The notes beneath the pieces are model-generated. The model was not told where the DNA came from. It saw only the letters and a program-made list of their open reading frames with translations, and searched no databases. This document shows positions 1 through 11,678 of a DNA stretch of 64,000 nt, piece by piece. Position numbers and translations under genes: made by a program. The first letter of the stretch is position 1; each line of letters opens with the position of its first letter. This DNA is from Pisolithus tinctorius (Eukaryota > Basidiomycota > Agaricomycetes > Boletales > Pisolithaceae): contig JANFAH010000018.1 in the NCBI GenBank assembly GCA_024663395.1, positions 806,001 to 870,000 on the forward strand. Direction: 5' to 3'.

Positions 1-362
1 GACAGTAGATTATACTGCAGCTGTCGCAATGTGGGAAGAATGATGGACGAGACTGGAATAAAGACAGTGCAGGGAGCAGGGAGGAACGATCCATATGCTT
101 CATCAACTGGGGAGACTGAAACGACCACATAAGACCTTTCTAACCAAGTGACAGACCTGAGGTGACCAAAGAACGTCCTTCTGGAAGTCATACTGACAAG
201 GAGAACATGCTGACCAAGCTGCATGGGATGAGATGGGGCTGACAACGATGGGATGAACCAGGGGGCTTCAGGACAGAAGCTGGTGGGAATGCCTGGCAGA
301 TATACATAGCCACTGTCTCTGGCAAATGAGACAAGTGAAATGATTGACAAAGAGGTGGCCAT
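1..362 (-). CDS. LTR-encoded ORF, copy a (partial, runs off window)
   Basis: An ATG in context AATCATGG opens a frame with no stop up to the window edge, about 120 codons. The product begins MATSLSIISLVSFARDSG and matches the LTR-encoded ORF at 27999-28478. I recognise no family. A middle stretch rich in V, L and R (VLLVSMTSRRTFFG, later YVVVSVSP) looks beta-strand-rich. The differences from other copies include changes expected from CpG decay, such as Arg to Cys, His or Trp. The reason for calling it coding is its conservation among LTR copies rather than any known domain. Confidence 0.5.
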   Translation of the reverse strand, partial: MATSLSIISLVSFARDSGYVYLPGIPTSFCPEAPWFIPSLSAPSHPMQLGQHVLLVSMTSRRTFFGHLRSVTWLERSYVVVSVSPVDEAYGSFLPAPCTVFIPVSSIILPTLRQLQYNLL

Positions 363-765
363 GATTGATGGACTTAGCGAAATGAGCATCTGATGGATGG
401 AGTGCTGTAGAAATGCACAGGGTGTGAGGATCCTCTCCAAATTTGGAAGGAAGAATCGTGGGGCTGAGCACTTTAAGCGAGTGTGGGAATGGAGTCGATA
501 TCTTTGGAAATGGTGGAGATACGATGAAAATCAGAATGCCGTACACGGGCGCTAAAATCCTTTAATGTGTGCTTAACTTGCTTCCTCTTTTCTCTTTAGC
601 ACTGATGACTCATTCTTGTGCGAAGGATGACTGTTCATGTCCGACAGTCTTTCTACGCATGAGGCCTTTAGTCTTCATCTGCATGCTTGGGCATTGTGTG
701 CAACTCGTCAATGAGTTAGGCAGAGTCAGCTGTAACCATGTCCACAACACCTTTGGTGTGTGACA
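1..765 (-). repeat. Family A LTR, copy a (partial, cut by window edge)
   Basis: On the minus strand this starts TGTCACACACC at 765 and runs off the window edge. It matches the first 765 bases of the 1837-bp LTRs at 27596 and 37347, and the internal ORF offset from the LTR start (219 bases) is the same. It lies directly against element B's pol at 766, in the same orientation. It may be a solo LTR or the end of a full element; the other flank is outside the window. Confidence 0.9.
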
Positions 766-2424
766 CCATCTGCCATCTTCACCAAGCTGGTAGAGGATGT
801 AGCCAACTGCGATGACCAATGTGTCAACTGCTAAAATTACTTTGCGACTGCACTCATAGTCAATCCTTTGGAGTGCAGGGGACTTTACAATTTCGTCCTT
901 GAGTCGTTGCATGGCAGCGCGTTGCAGTTCGTCCCATGTGAATGGTACGTCTTTCCATGTGAGCGCGACTAGCAGCCGTGCAATCTTGGCGAAATCTTTG
1001 ATGAAGATGCATAGCACTCCGCAGACACTGAGGAAACCGTGGACCTGTGTCAGGTTGTGGCACTTGGGCCAGTCGCGGATCTTCTGCACTTTGCTTTCTT
1101 CAGGAATGTGACCTTCAAAGGTGCACTTGTGGCCAACGATCACAGCAGACAGAGCGGCTAGCACAAACTTCTTTGCCGAGACGGTGGCTCTGACATTCTG
1201 CAAATGCTGAAGGATACAGTTAACAACTATACAGTGATTCCAGATAAATTTCCGAATCCCAGGATTCTCTGGGATAGTCTCATAGGAGCCATCTGTGCGC
1301 TGATAGCGGGTGGTCTCGGATTTTATGGGGATGTCATCTATGAAGGGCTGGGTATGATGCGGGATCTCATCCTGGAGAACAAATGCAGTATCTCCCTGGT
1401 ATACCTGTACCGCATTCGCATGACCTTGCGGCAGAGTAGTAAGCCAATGTGGTCCAAGGGGGGTACTGAAGGTGGTGAGGTTGCGGGAATCCATGTGAAG
1501 CGTGTGCTGGTCATACCCAGAGTAGAGGTCCATCATCGCATACACTGTGTATCCAGCAAAGGATTCTGCGAGGTGTTCTACAAAGGGCGGAATGGACGCA
1601 TCGCGGATGGTCACTGCATTCAGGGGCTGTAAGTCATGCACAAGACGAAGAGACTTTCCGTCTTTCTTTACTACGCAGAACCAGCGGGAGCGGTAAGCCG
1701 CTGTAGAAGGTTCATACATGCCGGACTTGATGCGATCTTTAATCATGTCTATGACTTGGGCATGTATCATGTTCGGGATAGGGATATTGCGTTGGACCCA
1801 AGGCATGTGCAGAATCGTAGGAATCTTTACTGGCAGAAAATACCGTTCGTCTAGGTGTCTGCGCTCTGTAATGTCCCAAGTGAATGCGAGCTCATGGACC
1901 AAAATGAGCCAAGTTATGAGTTTAAGTTCTTCTGGCCAAAGCCAATCTGCAGGATCAAGGTCAAGTTCCACGGCCCATTCGGCAGTGAAGCGGATGCCCG
2001 GAGCAAAGTCTGGTGGATGGGTTGGAAGTGGTTGGAGACCAGCGAGCGGGTCGTCAGGCAGGCTGCACACGATGTGGTATTCTTCTGCCATTGGGGCAGG
2101 TACTGTCCGAACCTTCTTGGCAACTGGCTTGCAAACGAGGGTGCGAACCGTGGGATCTAGTTGATAAACGCTGCCGAATGCGGCTATAGCAGAGGGGTTT
2201 AGTATTGTCTGAGTGGAAGAGAGGAAAGCGAAAACAGGTGAGGGTATTCCAGTGGGTATGTTCCGCAGTACGGGTGCTGCGGGCGAAGAGAAGTTTGTTG
2301 AAGTAAAGGCTAATGATGAGACTGTAGGACTGAGGAACAGATAACAGCGGCTAAATAGGAAACAGGACATCTCAGTAGGCTCTCCCCGACCGTTTGGTGG
2401 ATCATCAATATTCAAAAACCCCAT
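766..2424 (-). pseudogene. pol: Element B pol: reverse transcriptase and start of RNase H, truncated
   Basis: The open frame begins at 2424 and overlaps the end of the upstream protease ORF by 13 bases, in a shifted frame. The N-terminal third is a linker; the RT core follows, with KKDGKSLRLVHDLQPLNAV, the LYSGYD region and catalytic FIDD near 1328-1345 in place of the commoner YVDD/YIDD. RNase H begins (VILAVDTLVIAVGY) and the reading then runs into the family A LTR, so the last 50 or so residues of the open frame, below 766, are LTR sequence and not pol. Integrase is absent. The polymerase would copy element RNA into DNA in cytoplasmic particles. The frame has no premature stop before the truncation. 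Confidence 0.85.
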
Positions 2425-3650
2425 TCGACTATACTTTGGTGGCTATGGCAGTGCTTGCCGCACTTGCAGCACAGACAGCCCTCGCGCCATGGGCACGTGG
2501 GCAAAGTGTACTCGTGGCCATCATTTGGGTCTCGGAGAGTGATCCGCTGTCTGCTGTTGGGATAATCGTTTGTTACCGCACTCATAAGGCAAATGAATGG
2601 ATGTCCGAGGAGCATGTTGAAGTTGGCATGTTCAATTACTTGAACCTGTAGCATGACTGGCCCAGCACTGAAGTCGAGTTTCAGGATCTCTAGTACGCCT
2701 ACAGTAGTGTCTTTAGACATGTTAGCAGACATCATAGTCATGAGATGATTGCAGCACAATGGAAGCCCGATCTTTTCCCAAACGCGCCTGGGCATGGCAA
2801 CGATTTCCGAACCAGAATCTAGTATGCAATTGATGGTGACGTCGGTCCCAGGGACCTTGGCTTCAATGCAGCGGAGCAGCAGAGTGTGGTGAGCTACGAT
2901 GGAGCCATCGTCACTGTGGATAATGCGGTCTCTGTATTCGTGTGCAGTCCTTTGAGGATTGCGGCTGGTCAGTTCATTCACTTGTACTCCTTCTTCATCA
3001 TCGCTATGAACTACTTCAATCTCGTTTGTGGTGACGCGTTTCACCATGGTGATGTCTCTGAACTGTTTGCGAAACTCTGGGGCTACTGCAAATAATTCTT
3101 TGACTGGCATGGCAACGCTGGTTTCGAGTATGTGCTCCACAATATGCTTGGGTGCGGCTTTGTCTTCGAGAGGGAACGAGTAACGGTACTGGTTTTGATT
3201 GCGAGCTGCTGGGTACAGTGTCTGTGACAGAACAATTGCCGTGGGAATGGGGTCCTTGCGTGCAGGCATCGGAGCTGGACTAGTTGGAGGAACATATGGT
3301 TTCATAGCACTGGATGTTGGTGCAGGTGTGGAGGGCTCGGATGCCTGGCAAGTGGCACACGAACTTTGAACACCAGGGGAAATGATTTCCTCTTCAACAG
3401 TGGCAGCGCACGGGTTGACTTGTGGAGGGTTGGCAGGACGTGCTGTGGGTCGAGCTGTGATTTCAACTCTGTCAACGCGGGCTTTCTTTCTGTGGGGAAT
3501 GACTGCTCCCTTGTTACCTTTATCCACTTGGTAGGTAGCCCAAGCTTGAGCGACATATGCTTGGAAGTCAGGGTCGGCTAAGTCTGCGACAGGTTCATCG
3601 GCATCTTGGACGGTGTTTAAGAAGGCAGAAGGCTGGATCTCCAACTGCAT
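2412..3650 (-). CDS. pro: Element B ORF2: aspartic protease and linker
   Basis: A 412-residue frame in a different phase from gag and pol. The first half is Pro/Ala-rich and low in complexity. The second half carries a retropepsin-like motif (CILDSGSEIVAMP) and, further on, a hydrophobic motif ending in LLGHPFI, which is the usual order of the retroviral-type aspartic protease fold. The C-terminus has a Cys/His-rich patch (CLCCKCGKHCHSH) after the protease. The protease would cut the polyprotein within the particle. The ATG at 3650 is the first in frame; the frame is already open about 100 bases upstream, so expression by frameshift from gag is possible but I found no clear slippery site. Confidence 0.75.
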   Translation of the reverse strand: MQLEIQPSAFLNTVQDADEPVADLADPDFQAYVAQAWATYQVDKGNKGAVIPHRKKARVDRVEITARPTARPANPPQVNPCAATVEEEIISPGVQSSCATCQASEPSTPAPTSSAMKPYVPPTSPAPMPARKDPIPTAIVLSQTLYPAARNQNQYRYSFPLEDKAAPKHIVEHILETSVAMPVKELFAVAPEFRKQFRDITMVKRVTTNEIEVVHSDDEEGVQVNELTSRNPQRTAHEYRDRIIHSDDGSIVAHHTLLLRCIEAKVPGTDVTINCILDSGSEIVAMPRRVWEKIGLPLCCNHLMTMMSANMSKDTTVGVLEILKLDFSAGPVMLQVQVIEHANFNMLLGHPFICLMSAVTNDYPNSRQRITLRDPNDGHEYTLPTCPWREGCLCCKCGKHCHSHQSIVEWGF

Positions 3651-3799
3651 GTCAATTTCAGGATGAGCAACGCAGAAGAGGTTGGCAGTGCCTTGCGCGG
3701 AGCAGCAGGAGTCGCAGCACGCGCGCTGGCCTGGTCTCTGTCAGCCATGACGCAGTCAACAGCCTCTCTCAGTGAGTTACATTCAGGGAAATGTGGGAT

Positions 3800-5248
3800 T
3801 CAGCTCCCGTCCACCAGATAGAGACGGTTGTCTGTACCTCTTGTGATCTTACCAGCGCGGATATACACTTCAACGAGTGTGCACATCCTTGTCCAGTGGT
3901 TGGGGTCTGCGCAGAAACCACATCTGGGTCTGCATTGCTGCAGCGGAGGCTGTGTTTGGAAGTTGTATTCCTGTTTAACAACAGTACCAGAAGGTGGCAC
4001 TTGCGGCATGTAAGCCGATGAGGGAGGTGCAGCTGGTGAGGCCGCGGTACCCATCGTCAGTACCACGCTACGAAGAGCAGATCCTGTCAGAAGGAACTTG
4101 GCGGCTTTGACGACTTCTGCGAGTGGGTATGGATCGTCAGGGTGGAGGTCAGTGCAGACTATGGAGAGTCGATGACGAATTTGGTCTGCAATGGCCTTTG
4201 GGAAGCCATTCAGGAACATGGAATCCCATTCCATCTCTGCAAGCTTTTTAGTTTTAATGAGGAGGGCAGAAATCTTAGTGAATTTCAGCTGGTATTCTCC
4301 AAGGTCATCCTGGTTCCGCATAGGCTTTGATTGATATTCTTCGACAAGATACTGCAGATCTGCATGGCAATAGCAGTCGTCACCCTTGCAGCCAGGGTAC
4401 AAACCCTTAACAGCAACTACAAAGGCATCCCAGTTGTCGGCCGTGGGAGCGGCTTCCAGAAGCGTTTTCCAGACCTTGGCTTCTTCGAGGTCAGCGTAGT
4501 GGATTGCAGCTCTGATCTTGCCACAGTCATCAAGAGCAGCGAGAGTACTGAGGAAGTCGATGTCTTCGAGGTATTGTGGAAGCTGTGTGGGAGAATCTCC
4601 GCTAAATTTAGGTGAGTTTTGTGTACCACGGAGCAGCATCTGAAACTGAGGATTAGCCATTGGTGGGTTAACCTGTGGTGGCGGTGCCAGATTGGTAACG
4701 GGTGGAACGGGTATTGGTTGCAGGTGCGAAGTGGTTGGTATAGTGTGCGAGCGAGCTGGCAGAAGCGTTGGCGGGTTACTAATTGGCTGATGGGTGGTCT
4801 GCGACCGAGTGAGTGGTCGCAGCAGTGTGGCGGATGGAACTGAGAGTCTGGGTATAGATTTGGAGGTGTCAAAGAGATGGGAAAAAGAGGGCGTCGGTGA
4901 TGATGAATCAGATGATGTGACGGGTGTTAAAGGTGATGGCGGGGTTTCGGGCCTTCGGGGAGTCGAGTGGATAAAGCCACCAGGAAAATCAGGGGCAGTG
5001 AGATCTAGGTGATCTGACGTGACGGATATCTGATCTGCCGAAATATCAGGAGGAGTGATCATGGGTAGTACCCATGGAATGTCAGCAGGTAATTGTGCAT
5101 GATCCGGTGTTACGGGTGAAACAGGATGGAAAATGTCGCAGTCTTCTGACAGGTTGAGATTGCGAAAGTGCAGGCGTAAATTTTCTAGTTTGGTGCATTC
5201 GGCGGTGCACCTGAGCGACCTTCTGGAAGCGACAGCAGAATCCCTCAC
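3800..5248 (-). CDS. gag: Element B gag: capsid/nucleocapsid
   Basis: A frame of 482 codons opening just inside the PBS, with GTG at 5248 as first candidate; a true ATG start is probably further in (for example at MITPPDISADQ). The N-terminal 180 or so residues are Ser/Thr/Pro-rich. The retrotransposon gag core follows, including FSGDSPTQLPQYLEDID and VVAVKGLYPG. Near the C-terminus is one CCHC knuckle, CGFCADPNHWTRMC, for RNA binding. The stop at 3800 is followed by about 150 bases before the next ORF's ATG. Gag would form the particle shell packaging element RNA. The same gag type, more decayed, is seen in element E. Confidence 0.8.
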   Translation of the reverse strand: MRDSAVASRRSLRCTAECTKLENLRLHFRNLNLSEDCDIFHPVSPVTPDHAQLPADIPWVLPMITPPDISADQISVTSDHLDLTAPDFPGGFIHSTPRRPETPPSPLTPVTSSDSSSPTPSFSHLFDTSKSIPRLSVPSATLLRPLTRSQTTHQPISNPPTLLPARSHTIPTTSHLQPIPVPPVTNLAPPPQVNPPMANPQFQMLLRGTQNSPKFSGDSPTQLPQYLEDIDFLSTLAALDDCGKIRAAIHYADLEEAKVWKTLLEAAPTADNWDAFVVAVKGLYPGCKGDDCYCHADLQYLVEEYQSKPMRNQDDLGEYQLKFTKISALLIKTKKLAEMEWDSMFLNGFPKAIADQIRHRLSIVCTDLHPDDPYPLAEVVKAAKFLLTGSALRSVVLTMGTAASPAAPPSSAYMPQVPPSGTVVKQEYNFQTQPPLQQCRPRCGFCADPNHWTRMCTLVEVYIRAGKITRGTDNRLYLVDGS

Positions 5249-5259
5249 GGTGGGCTCCA
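5241..5259 (-). other. Primer binding site of element B
   Basis: On the minus strand the sequence TGGAGCCCACCGTGAGGGA begins two bases after the LTR end (CTACA). A PBS starts with TGG because it pairs with the CCA end of a tRNA. The same TGGAGCCCACC core follows the LTRs of elements A and E. I cannot name the tRNA. Confidence 0.7.
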
Positions 5260-5261
5260 GT

Positions 5262-5606
5262 TGTAGGAAAAGTCCAAGTAGCTGTATAATACGAGCTAGA
5301 TGGCTTAGATAACAACAATAAAAAATGAAGGGAACGAATTGCTCGTCCCAAGGGATTCTGGACTGTCGAGTCTAGAAGGTGAGACCCGGCACTTTGTAGC
5401 GGTAGCGGTTCGTGACATGTGTGGCATGGTCTGCGGAATAGTACTGGCGATGCGAGTGGTGTGAGCGGTATACATAGTTCGTGCACAGCAGAATGCGAGA
5501 TGTGTGGTGTAGACAAAGTGTAAAGGAAACTCGTGGTGACCTTCCAAGTGCCAAAAGGTATCATTCTGTACCTAAGTACAGGGTTTTATAGTCCGGGCAA
5601 ACCCGG
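5262..5606 (-). repeat. Element B 5' LTR, inner part
   Basis: The minus-strand LTR ends ...TCCTACA at 5262. It holds a TATA-like ACTATAAAACC (plus 5581-5594), the likely promoter. It is split at the CCGG at 5603-5606 by insertion of element C and resumes at 11843. Only one LTR of B is in the window, so the ends are inferred from the PBS and the TG/CA rule. Confidence 0.7.
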
Positions 5607-5766
5607 TGGAGTAGGGGGGCCAGGGGGACAGGAGACGAGGACACAGCCACAATGGCTTAGCCAGGTGGAGGCAGATGCGGACATGAACGTAACATCAGAC
5701 AATAGGACAGGATACAACGATGAGGTCGACAGACAGTACTGTAGAGAAGGAGGGTCCGCTGCTCCA
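5607..5766 (+). repeat. Element C 5' LTR (160 bp)
   Basis: Starts TGGAGTAGGGGGG and ends CCGCTGCTCCA. The 8-base ends TGGAG...CTCCA are inverted repeats. It is unusually short for a gypsy LTR. No clear TATA box is visible inside it. Confidence 0.92.
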
Positions 5767-5769
5767 TCT

Positions 5770-5784
5770 TGGTGACAAGCGTGC
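5770..5784 (+). other. Primer binding site of element C
   Basis: TGGTGACAAGCGTGC begins three bases after the LTR end (TCT spacer). It differs from the PBS of A, B and E, in keeping with C belonging to another lineage. The tRNA is not identified. Confidence 0.6.
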
Positions 5785-6009
5785 GATCCGACTCAAGTGA
5801 ACCGCTAAACAGACAGCACAACACTGCACTGCAACACTGAACAGACACCGCACTGAACTGTCACTGACCAAACACAAGGCATCTGCACGACCAACACATG
5901 GAGGAGGATATAAAACAGAACAAGCTGAGTAGAAAATCTTCAAACTAACCGCTGCACTGCTACCAAACTGCCTAACAGGAACCAACCACGCAACGCCCTG
6001 GGCCGTTTC

Positions 6010-7599
6010 ATGACCGGGCGTACACCTGACAGCTCACCATCGTGGTCACTGCTTGGAACGTTGCACAACAGTGACTATTCGTTCCCATCAGAATCACAAA
6101 TGTCAGAGAACACACCATCGCCCCTATGGGATTACCTGTCCATAGACGACACACTGGACACCAGAACAGACAACGAGTACACTAGCAGATACGACTTATG
6201 GGTAGTGTTCCCAACGCTAGCACTACCGACCCCACCAGCCTCATCCACAGAACCCCGACGAACCAGAGAACGAACACATTCAGCCCCAGTAGCGGCACTC
6301 CCACACTCGCTCTCAGACCCAGAGCAGTCAGCCCCACAGAATACCATACCCCCAGCTGCACTCCCAGCACCCCCACCCACAACAGCCACAGCCCCAGCAC
6401 AACGACCAAGAAGAATGGCGGAAGCAGTCCCTCTCTTCTATGGAGATCGGGCGGAGACAGAAAATGCCAGCGACTTCATCAAGGCGTTCAATCGCAGTAT
6501 GCTGTTCCTAAACCCACTCTCCACCAACACACAGAAGATCCAAGTGCTGGCAAACTACCTAGGAATGGGGTCGCCAGCAGAACACTGGTATGATGACCTC
6601 ACAGCAACCCAACGAGCCAGCTGGGACGACGTGGTCAAAGCATTCAACGACAGGTGGCCCACGACAAAGAGCACAACCCTGACATCGGAAGAATACCAGA
6701 CTGAACTACTTGATCACAAAATGGCAGAGGAAGACGTAGGAGCAATCAAAACAGTAGGACGTCAGAAGGTGTGGGCGCACGTAAAGTGGGCAGAAGAAGC
6801 GATGGAGCTGGCAAGACTAGCAAAAATTGAGAGCGGACCTACACTGATATGGCAAGTCAAGAAACAGCTCCCCAAGGCGGTCAGGAAACTACTAGACGAA
6901 GAATACACGACATGGAAAAAGTTCACAGATGATGTGAAGGATTTGAGCACGTCGAAACTGAAGCAGGAGCGTGAGGAGATAGAAGAGAGGAAGAGGAAAG
7001 ATGAGGAACGGGACTCGAGACTAATGCAAAAACTGGAGGCAACCAAGAGAGCAACAACGGTGGACATCACAGCGCAACTCCAGTGACTCACGATCGGACA
7101 AGTAGCAGTATCCCATACCAGCCCCCGAGCCTCACCGTTGACGACACACCCAAACACATGATTCACACTCCAACAGACGCCGAGACGCAATATGCCATAC
7201 AACCAGCCCACCGAGGAAGTGAAGGAGATCATACGGAAAGGGTTAGAGCAAGTTCCACACCACCCCAATGACAAGGAAGGACAGAGGAAGTACACAGCAC
7301 AGCTCACAGCATGGATCACAAAACACAGAGACTCAGCGCGGGTCACTGAATACACACCGTACCCCCTCAAACCTGGAACAGCGATGATATGCTCAGGAGA
7401 GTGCTTCAGATGTGGAATGCACGGGCACGGAAGCAGGGATTGCCCAACCGCTGAAGGCGATGCGTCCAGGCTGAGCTGTAATGAAACAGCATGGAGAGCA
7501 CTCTGCAACAGGACCCTCGGACCATTCAATAGGAACATCGCATACAATATCAGACTCGTATCGATAGATGATCAGGGAAATGAGACAGGGTCGCTGTGA
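6010..7599 (+). pseudogene. gag: Element C gag (two TGA stops)
   Basis: Starts at ATG 6010, after a 243-base leader. A Pro/Ser/Thr-rich first 130 residues lead into a retrotransposon gag domain (from PLFYGDRAETENASDFIKAF, with WYDDLTATQRASWDDVVKAF). A Lys/Glu-rich coiled stretch ends at a TGA (7084-7086); the same frame has a second TGA at 7159-7161 and then reads on to a CCHC knuckle, CFRCGMHGHGSRDC (about 7402-7443). Both TGAs fit CGA decay. Treating both as secondary, gag spans 530 codons and ends at TGA 7597-7599, overlapping pol by four bases. Gag would build the particle and bind RNA. Confidence 0.82.
7575..7581 (+). promoter_or_regulatory. Probable -1 ribosomal frameshift site, element C
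   Basis: The heptamer G GGA AAT is set in the gag frame as X XXY YYZ, 15 bases before the gag stop. Pol lies in the -1 frame. After a slip the next -1 codon is TGA, probably from CGA, so the original heptamer was probably G GGA AAC (inference). Confidence 0.55.
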
Positions 7600-10500
7600 C
7601 GGACAGCACGCCGACCCAGGTTTCCAACATACCTACTACGATAACAACCGCCCCGCATGTACATCGAAGTAAACCAACAGCCTTCAACATATACTCAGCA
7701 ACGAAACACAAAATGCAAGGCAACATAGAGGACGACACGAGCAAATCTGTCCCATTCACACACCCGATCACGCTCAAGAACACAGACAACACCGGGGTAA
7801 CAGTACAAGCACTGTTCGACGATGGTGCCATGACAGGGGCTATGGCCCTGAGCACATTCAACACAATCAAGCACAAACTAAAAGGATGGCAACCATCATC
7901 GCAGGCATTACGCATGGCAAATGGAGCAGTTGTCCCGTTGGAAGCCATGTGGACGGGCATGATAAACATAGAAGGTGTGGAAGCAACCGGAACCTTTGAG
8001 GTGTTCGACAGTGCAGGGGGGTGGGCATTCCTGTTTGGGAAACCACTACTACAGGCGTTCAAAGCAACACACGACTACATGACCGACAACGTAACCATCA
8101 CGGATGGAAACACGAAGGTAGCACTATACAACCACACCGCAAACACGACAAGATCGAAGGAAGAAACGGAATGCAACACCACAATGTGGAAGGAAGTAGA
8201 AACCTCACAGGGCGAAACAAAGGTAAAAAACAAAACTAACACGTTCACTAGGAAGACAGAACCGTTCGCGCCTGAACAGGTGAAACTGATTATCGAAGGA
8301 GTCAAGATTGGTGATGATCTAACAACAAAGGAGCGAAAGGAAGTAATCAACCTGATAACAGAATTCACTGACGTATTTGCATGTTCACTCAGCGAGGTAC
8401 TACCAATCCCAGGAGCAAAGGTCGACTTGAACATACCGGACGACACGACGTTCAACACCACAGTATGCCAACGCCCAATGAACCCACCGCAAAGACAATT
8501 CATGAACAAATGGGTCGACCAAATGTTAGAAGCAGGACTGATCGAACGTGCAGACATCCCATGAATCAAACACATAGCACCCACAGTACTCACACAAAAA
8601 GCACATGACAACGTGGAGAACATGACAATTGACGACATACAACGAGAGCTAAACAAGCAGTGCATAGAAGCAAACATACCGCCCCCATTCAAAGAACAAA
8701 CCAACACACAAGTCCCAGAAAAAACAATACTGAAAGAAACAAACAATGCGCCGAAATGGAGGGTAACGCAAAACTTCACAGAACTGAATAAAGCATCGCA
8801 GATACCCCCGATGTTCCAGGGGGACATATGGGCCAAGCAGCAGCGGCTGAGTGGCAGAAGGTATGTGTCAGTATTCGACTTCATGTCTGGATTCTACGCA
8901 ATTGAAATCCCAGAAAAATGGAGACCGTTTTTCACGTTCTTCATTGACAGGAGAGGATACTTTTGGTACACGAGAATGGCAATGGGATGGACAGGAGCAC
9001 CAACGGTGTTCTCAGCAACAGCAACGCAATGCCTACATAAGGAACTTGCAGAAGACATACTAGAACTCTTCGTGGACGATGGCGGGTGTAGCGACAACAC
9101 GTTCGAAGGGATGATAGACAAACTAAGACGAATCCTACTGCGCTGCAGAGAACACAAACTATCGCTATCCCCAACGAAGTGCAGACTGTTCATGATGGAG
9201 ACCACGTTCGCAGGAGCTACAGTAGGCCCGCAAGGAGTACAACCGGACATGACAAAACTAGTGGCAATAGTCAAGTGGAAACAACCAGACACGGTGCTCA
9301 ACCTAACGTCGTTCCTAGGACTTACGGGACACTTCCGCGACCTCATCAAAGGATACACCAAGATAGAAGGACCGCTACAGGATTTAGTAAAACAAGTCGA
9401 CCTCCCTAAGCCCATCACCAAAACTACGTACCACAAAGCAATGACTGACTTCAAACTGGCAGGTAGATGGGAACAGAAGCACACAAAAGCACTCCTGGAC
9501 CTGAAAGTCGCCCTAACAAGCCAACCAACATTACACGCACCACGATACGACGGAACACCATTTGTCGTAACCACGGATGGATGTCAAGAAGGATTTGGCG
9601 CAGTACTGACACAACGAAGCAAGGTACAAGCACCGAATGGCAAAACCATGGAACGAACAGTACTGATCGCATTTGCATCTAAACGAACATCACCAGCTGA
9701 GCGCAACTACAAACCATTTTTACTGGAGTTTGCAGCACTGAAATATGGCCTAGACCGCTTCACAGACATAATATGGGGATACCCAGTCGAAATTGAAACA
9801 GATTGCAAAGTGCTGAAGGACGTCCTCTCCAACAACACAATATCAGCAGCCCATGCAAGATGGAGGGACAGCATAATCGCACACAACATCGTAGTGGTGA
9901 GGCACGTACCGGGTCGTCTCAATGTGGTCGCAGATGGACTAAGCTGTCAGTGGGACGGCACGTCACGAACAAAGGGAGACGGTAGCGACTGGACGGTCAG
10001 CCCAGACCCAGAAGCAGTGTCAGGCTTGATAAACGACGTGTTCAAAATCACTAAACTACCACAGGAAAACCAGCAGCTACGCAAACACTTCCGAGAGGAA
10101 CCACTGTTCATGGAAGTAATAGACACGATACTCAACATCGACATGAACGCCCCTATAAGAGACTGCAACAGGGCAAGGCATAGGTCGACACAATACCTAA
10201 TCGAACAAGGTAAACTGTGGAGAATACATGGCGGCACTAGCATACGACCAAGACACAAGGTAGAATGCATCACGAAGCAAGAAGCATTCATCAAGGCGAA
10301 ACACTTACATGAAACGGGAGGACACTGGGGAAGAGATGCACTGAAAATGGCAATCACAGACAGGTACTACTCACCCAAACTCGACATGTCAATAATGAAT
10401 GCAATACAAGACTGCACAAAATGCAAGAACTTCGGCCCAACAAAACTAAACGCCCTACTCGAACCAATAACAAGGCGACACCCATTCGAGCTACTGGTAG

Positions 10501-11507
10501 GAGACTACCTATCAATGCCAACAGGGAAAGGAGGGTATCACACGCTGGGATTGTTCTTAGACACGTTCTCACAGCACGTATGGATAATGAAGTACAAAAC
10601 AGCCGGGACAGTGAAAACCATGGTGGATGGCCTAACAACCATATTTAATAACTTCACAGCAGCAGAAACATTCATGACAGATGGCACACGACACTTCAAC
10701 AACGAAGAAGTCAAAACCTACTGCGCTAAGTGGTCCTGCACTCATCATGTCATAGCAGCGTACTCACCATGGATTAATGGGTTGGTAGAGGGCACGAACA
10801 AGCTACTACTACATGTCCTCAAACGCCTATGTGCACTGAACATAGGAGAAGACGACGACATGGAAACAGACCGGGAAAAACTACCTAGGACATGGCCAGA
10901 CCATCTCGATGATGTGGCCTGCGCACTGAACAACTGAGTACTGCCAGCACTCAAGTACTCACCCAAAGAACTGCTACTCGGGTTGGTGATCGATACCAAG
11001 CGCACAACATTGATGCACAGCACCACAGAACCACTACCAGCGGACATGGCAATCCACATGGTGTATGCAGCACAACAACGACTAGACAGATACGAGGAAG
11101 CGGTCAAACATGCAATGAGAAGAAAACAAACGTTCGACCGTTGAGTATTAAGAAGACAAGGCATAGAGGTCGTATTTGCGAAGGGACAGCTTGTACAAAT
11201 ATACTGAAGCGACCTGGACTACACGTTCAAAACAGAATGGAAACTGTTACCTAAGTGGTTGTGCCCCTACAGAATCTCAGAGAAACTAAAGAACTCATAT
11301 AGATTGGAGAACTTAGACGGCGAAGCCATAGCAGGAGAGTACAGCGCTAGAAGGTTACACGCATTCACAGCAAGGGAAGGAACACAGCTACACTCAGAAC
11401 AGCAAGAGTTCGTGAAACGAATGAAGGAAATGGAAATGAAAAATGAAGGGAGCGAAGAACAGATGGGAAAGGAAACTGAAGAAGAGGATGGAGGAAGAGA
11501 CAGGTAA
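7596..11507 (+). pseudogene. pol: Element C pro-pol: protease, RT, RNase H, integrase (four TGA stops)
   Basis: One reading frame of about 1300 codons broken by TGA at 8562, 10935, 11142 and 11205. The protease motif is LFDDGAMTG (about 7812-7838), with Asp where most retropepsins have Ser or Thr. RT follows: FDFMSGFYAIEIP, MGWTGAPTVFS and catalytic FVDD (near 9069-9080). RNase H shows TTDGCQEGFGAVL, the LLEFAALKYGLDRF region and ETDCKVLKD. Integrase has an HHCC-type zinc region (HETGGHWGRDAL with CTKC), VGDYLSMPTGKGG, then MTDGTRHFN and INGLVEGTNK, giving D, D and E. The C-terminus is Lys/Glu-rich. The stops fit CGA or TGG decay. Together the enzymes would copy and insert the element. Confidence 0.85.
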
Positions 11508-11678
11508 CAGAACATGAAGGCGCAGGATGGAATGACAGAGGTGCAGCCTGGCAGTGAGGAGACACGGGCTGGCGTTGGGGGGGAGAAACAGCCGGACATC
11601 GAGGATGAACCGCAACCCAACATAAAGGAGGAGACATTAGTAGACGATGAGGACGTCATCATCTTTGAAGGGGGCACA

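Noticed and set aside
610..765. C-terminal 50 residues of element B pol
   Set aside because: The frame simply runs into the family A LTR; the same residues appear at the start of other A LTRs fused to unrelated genes (27596, 37347).
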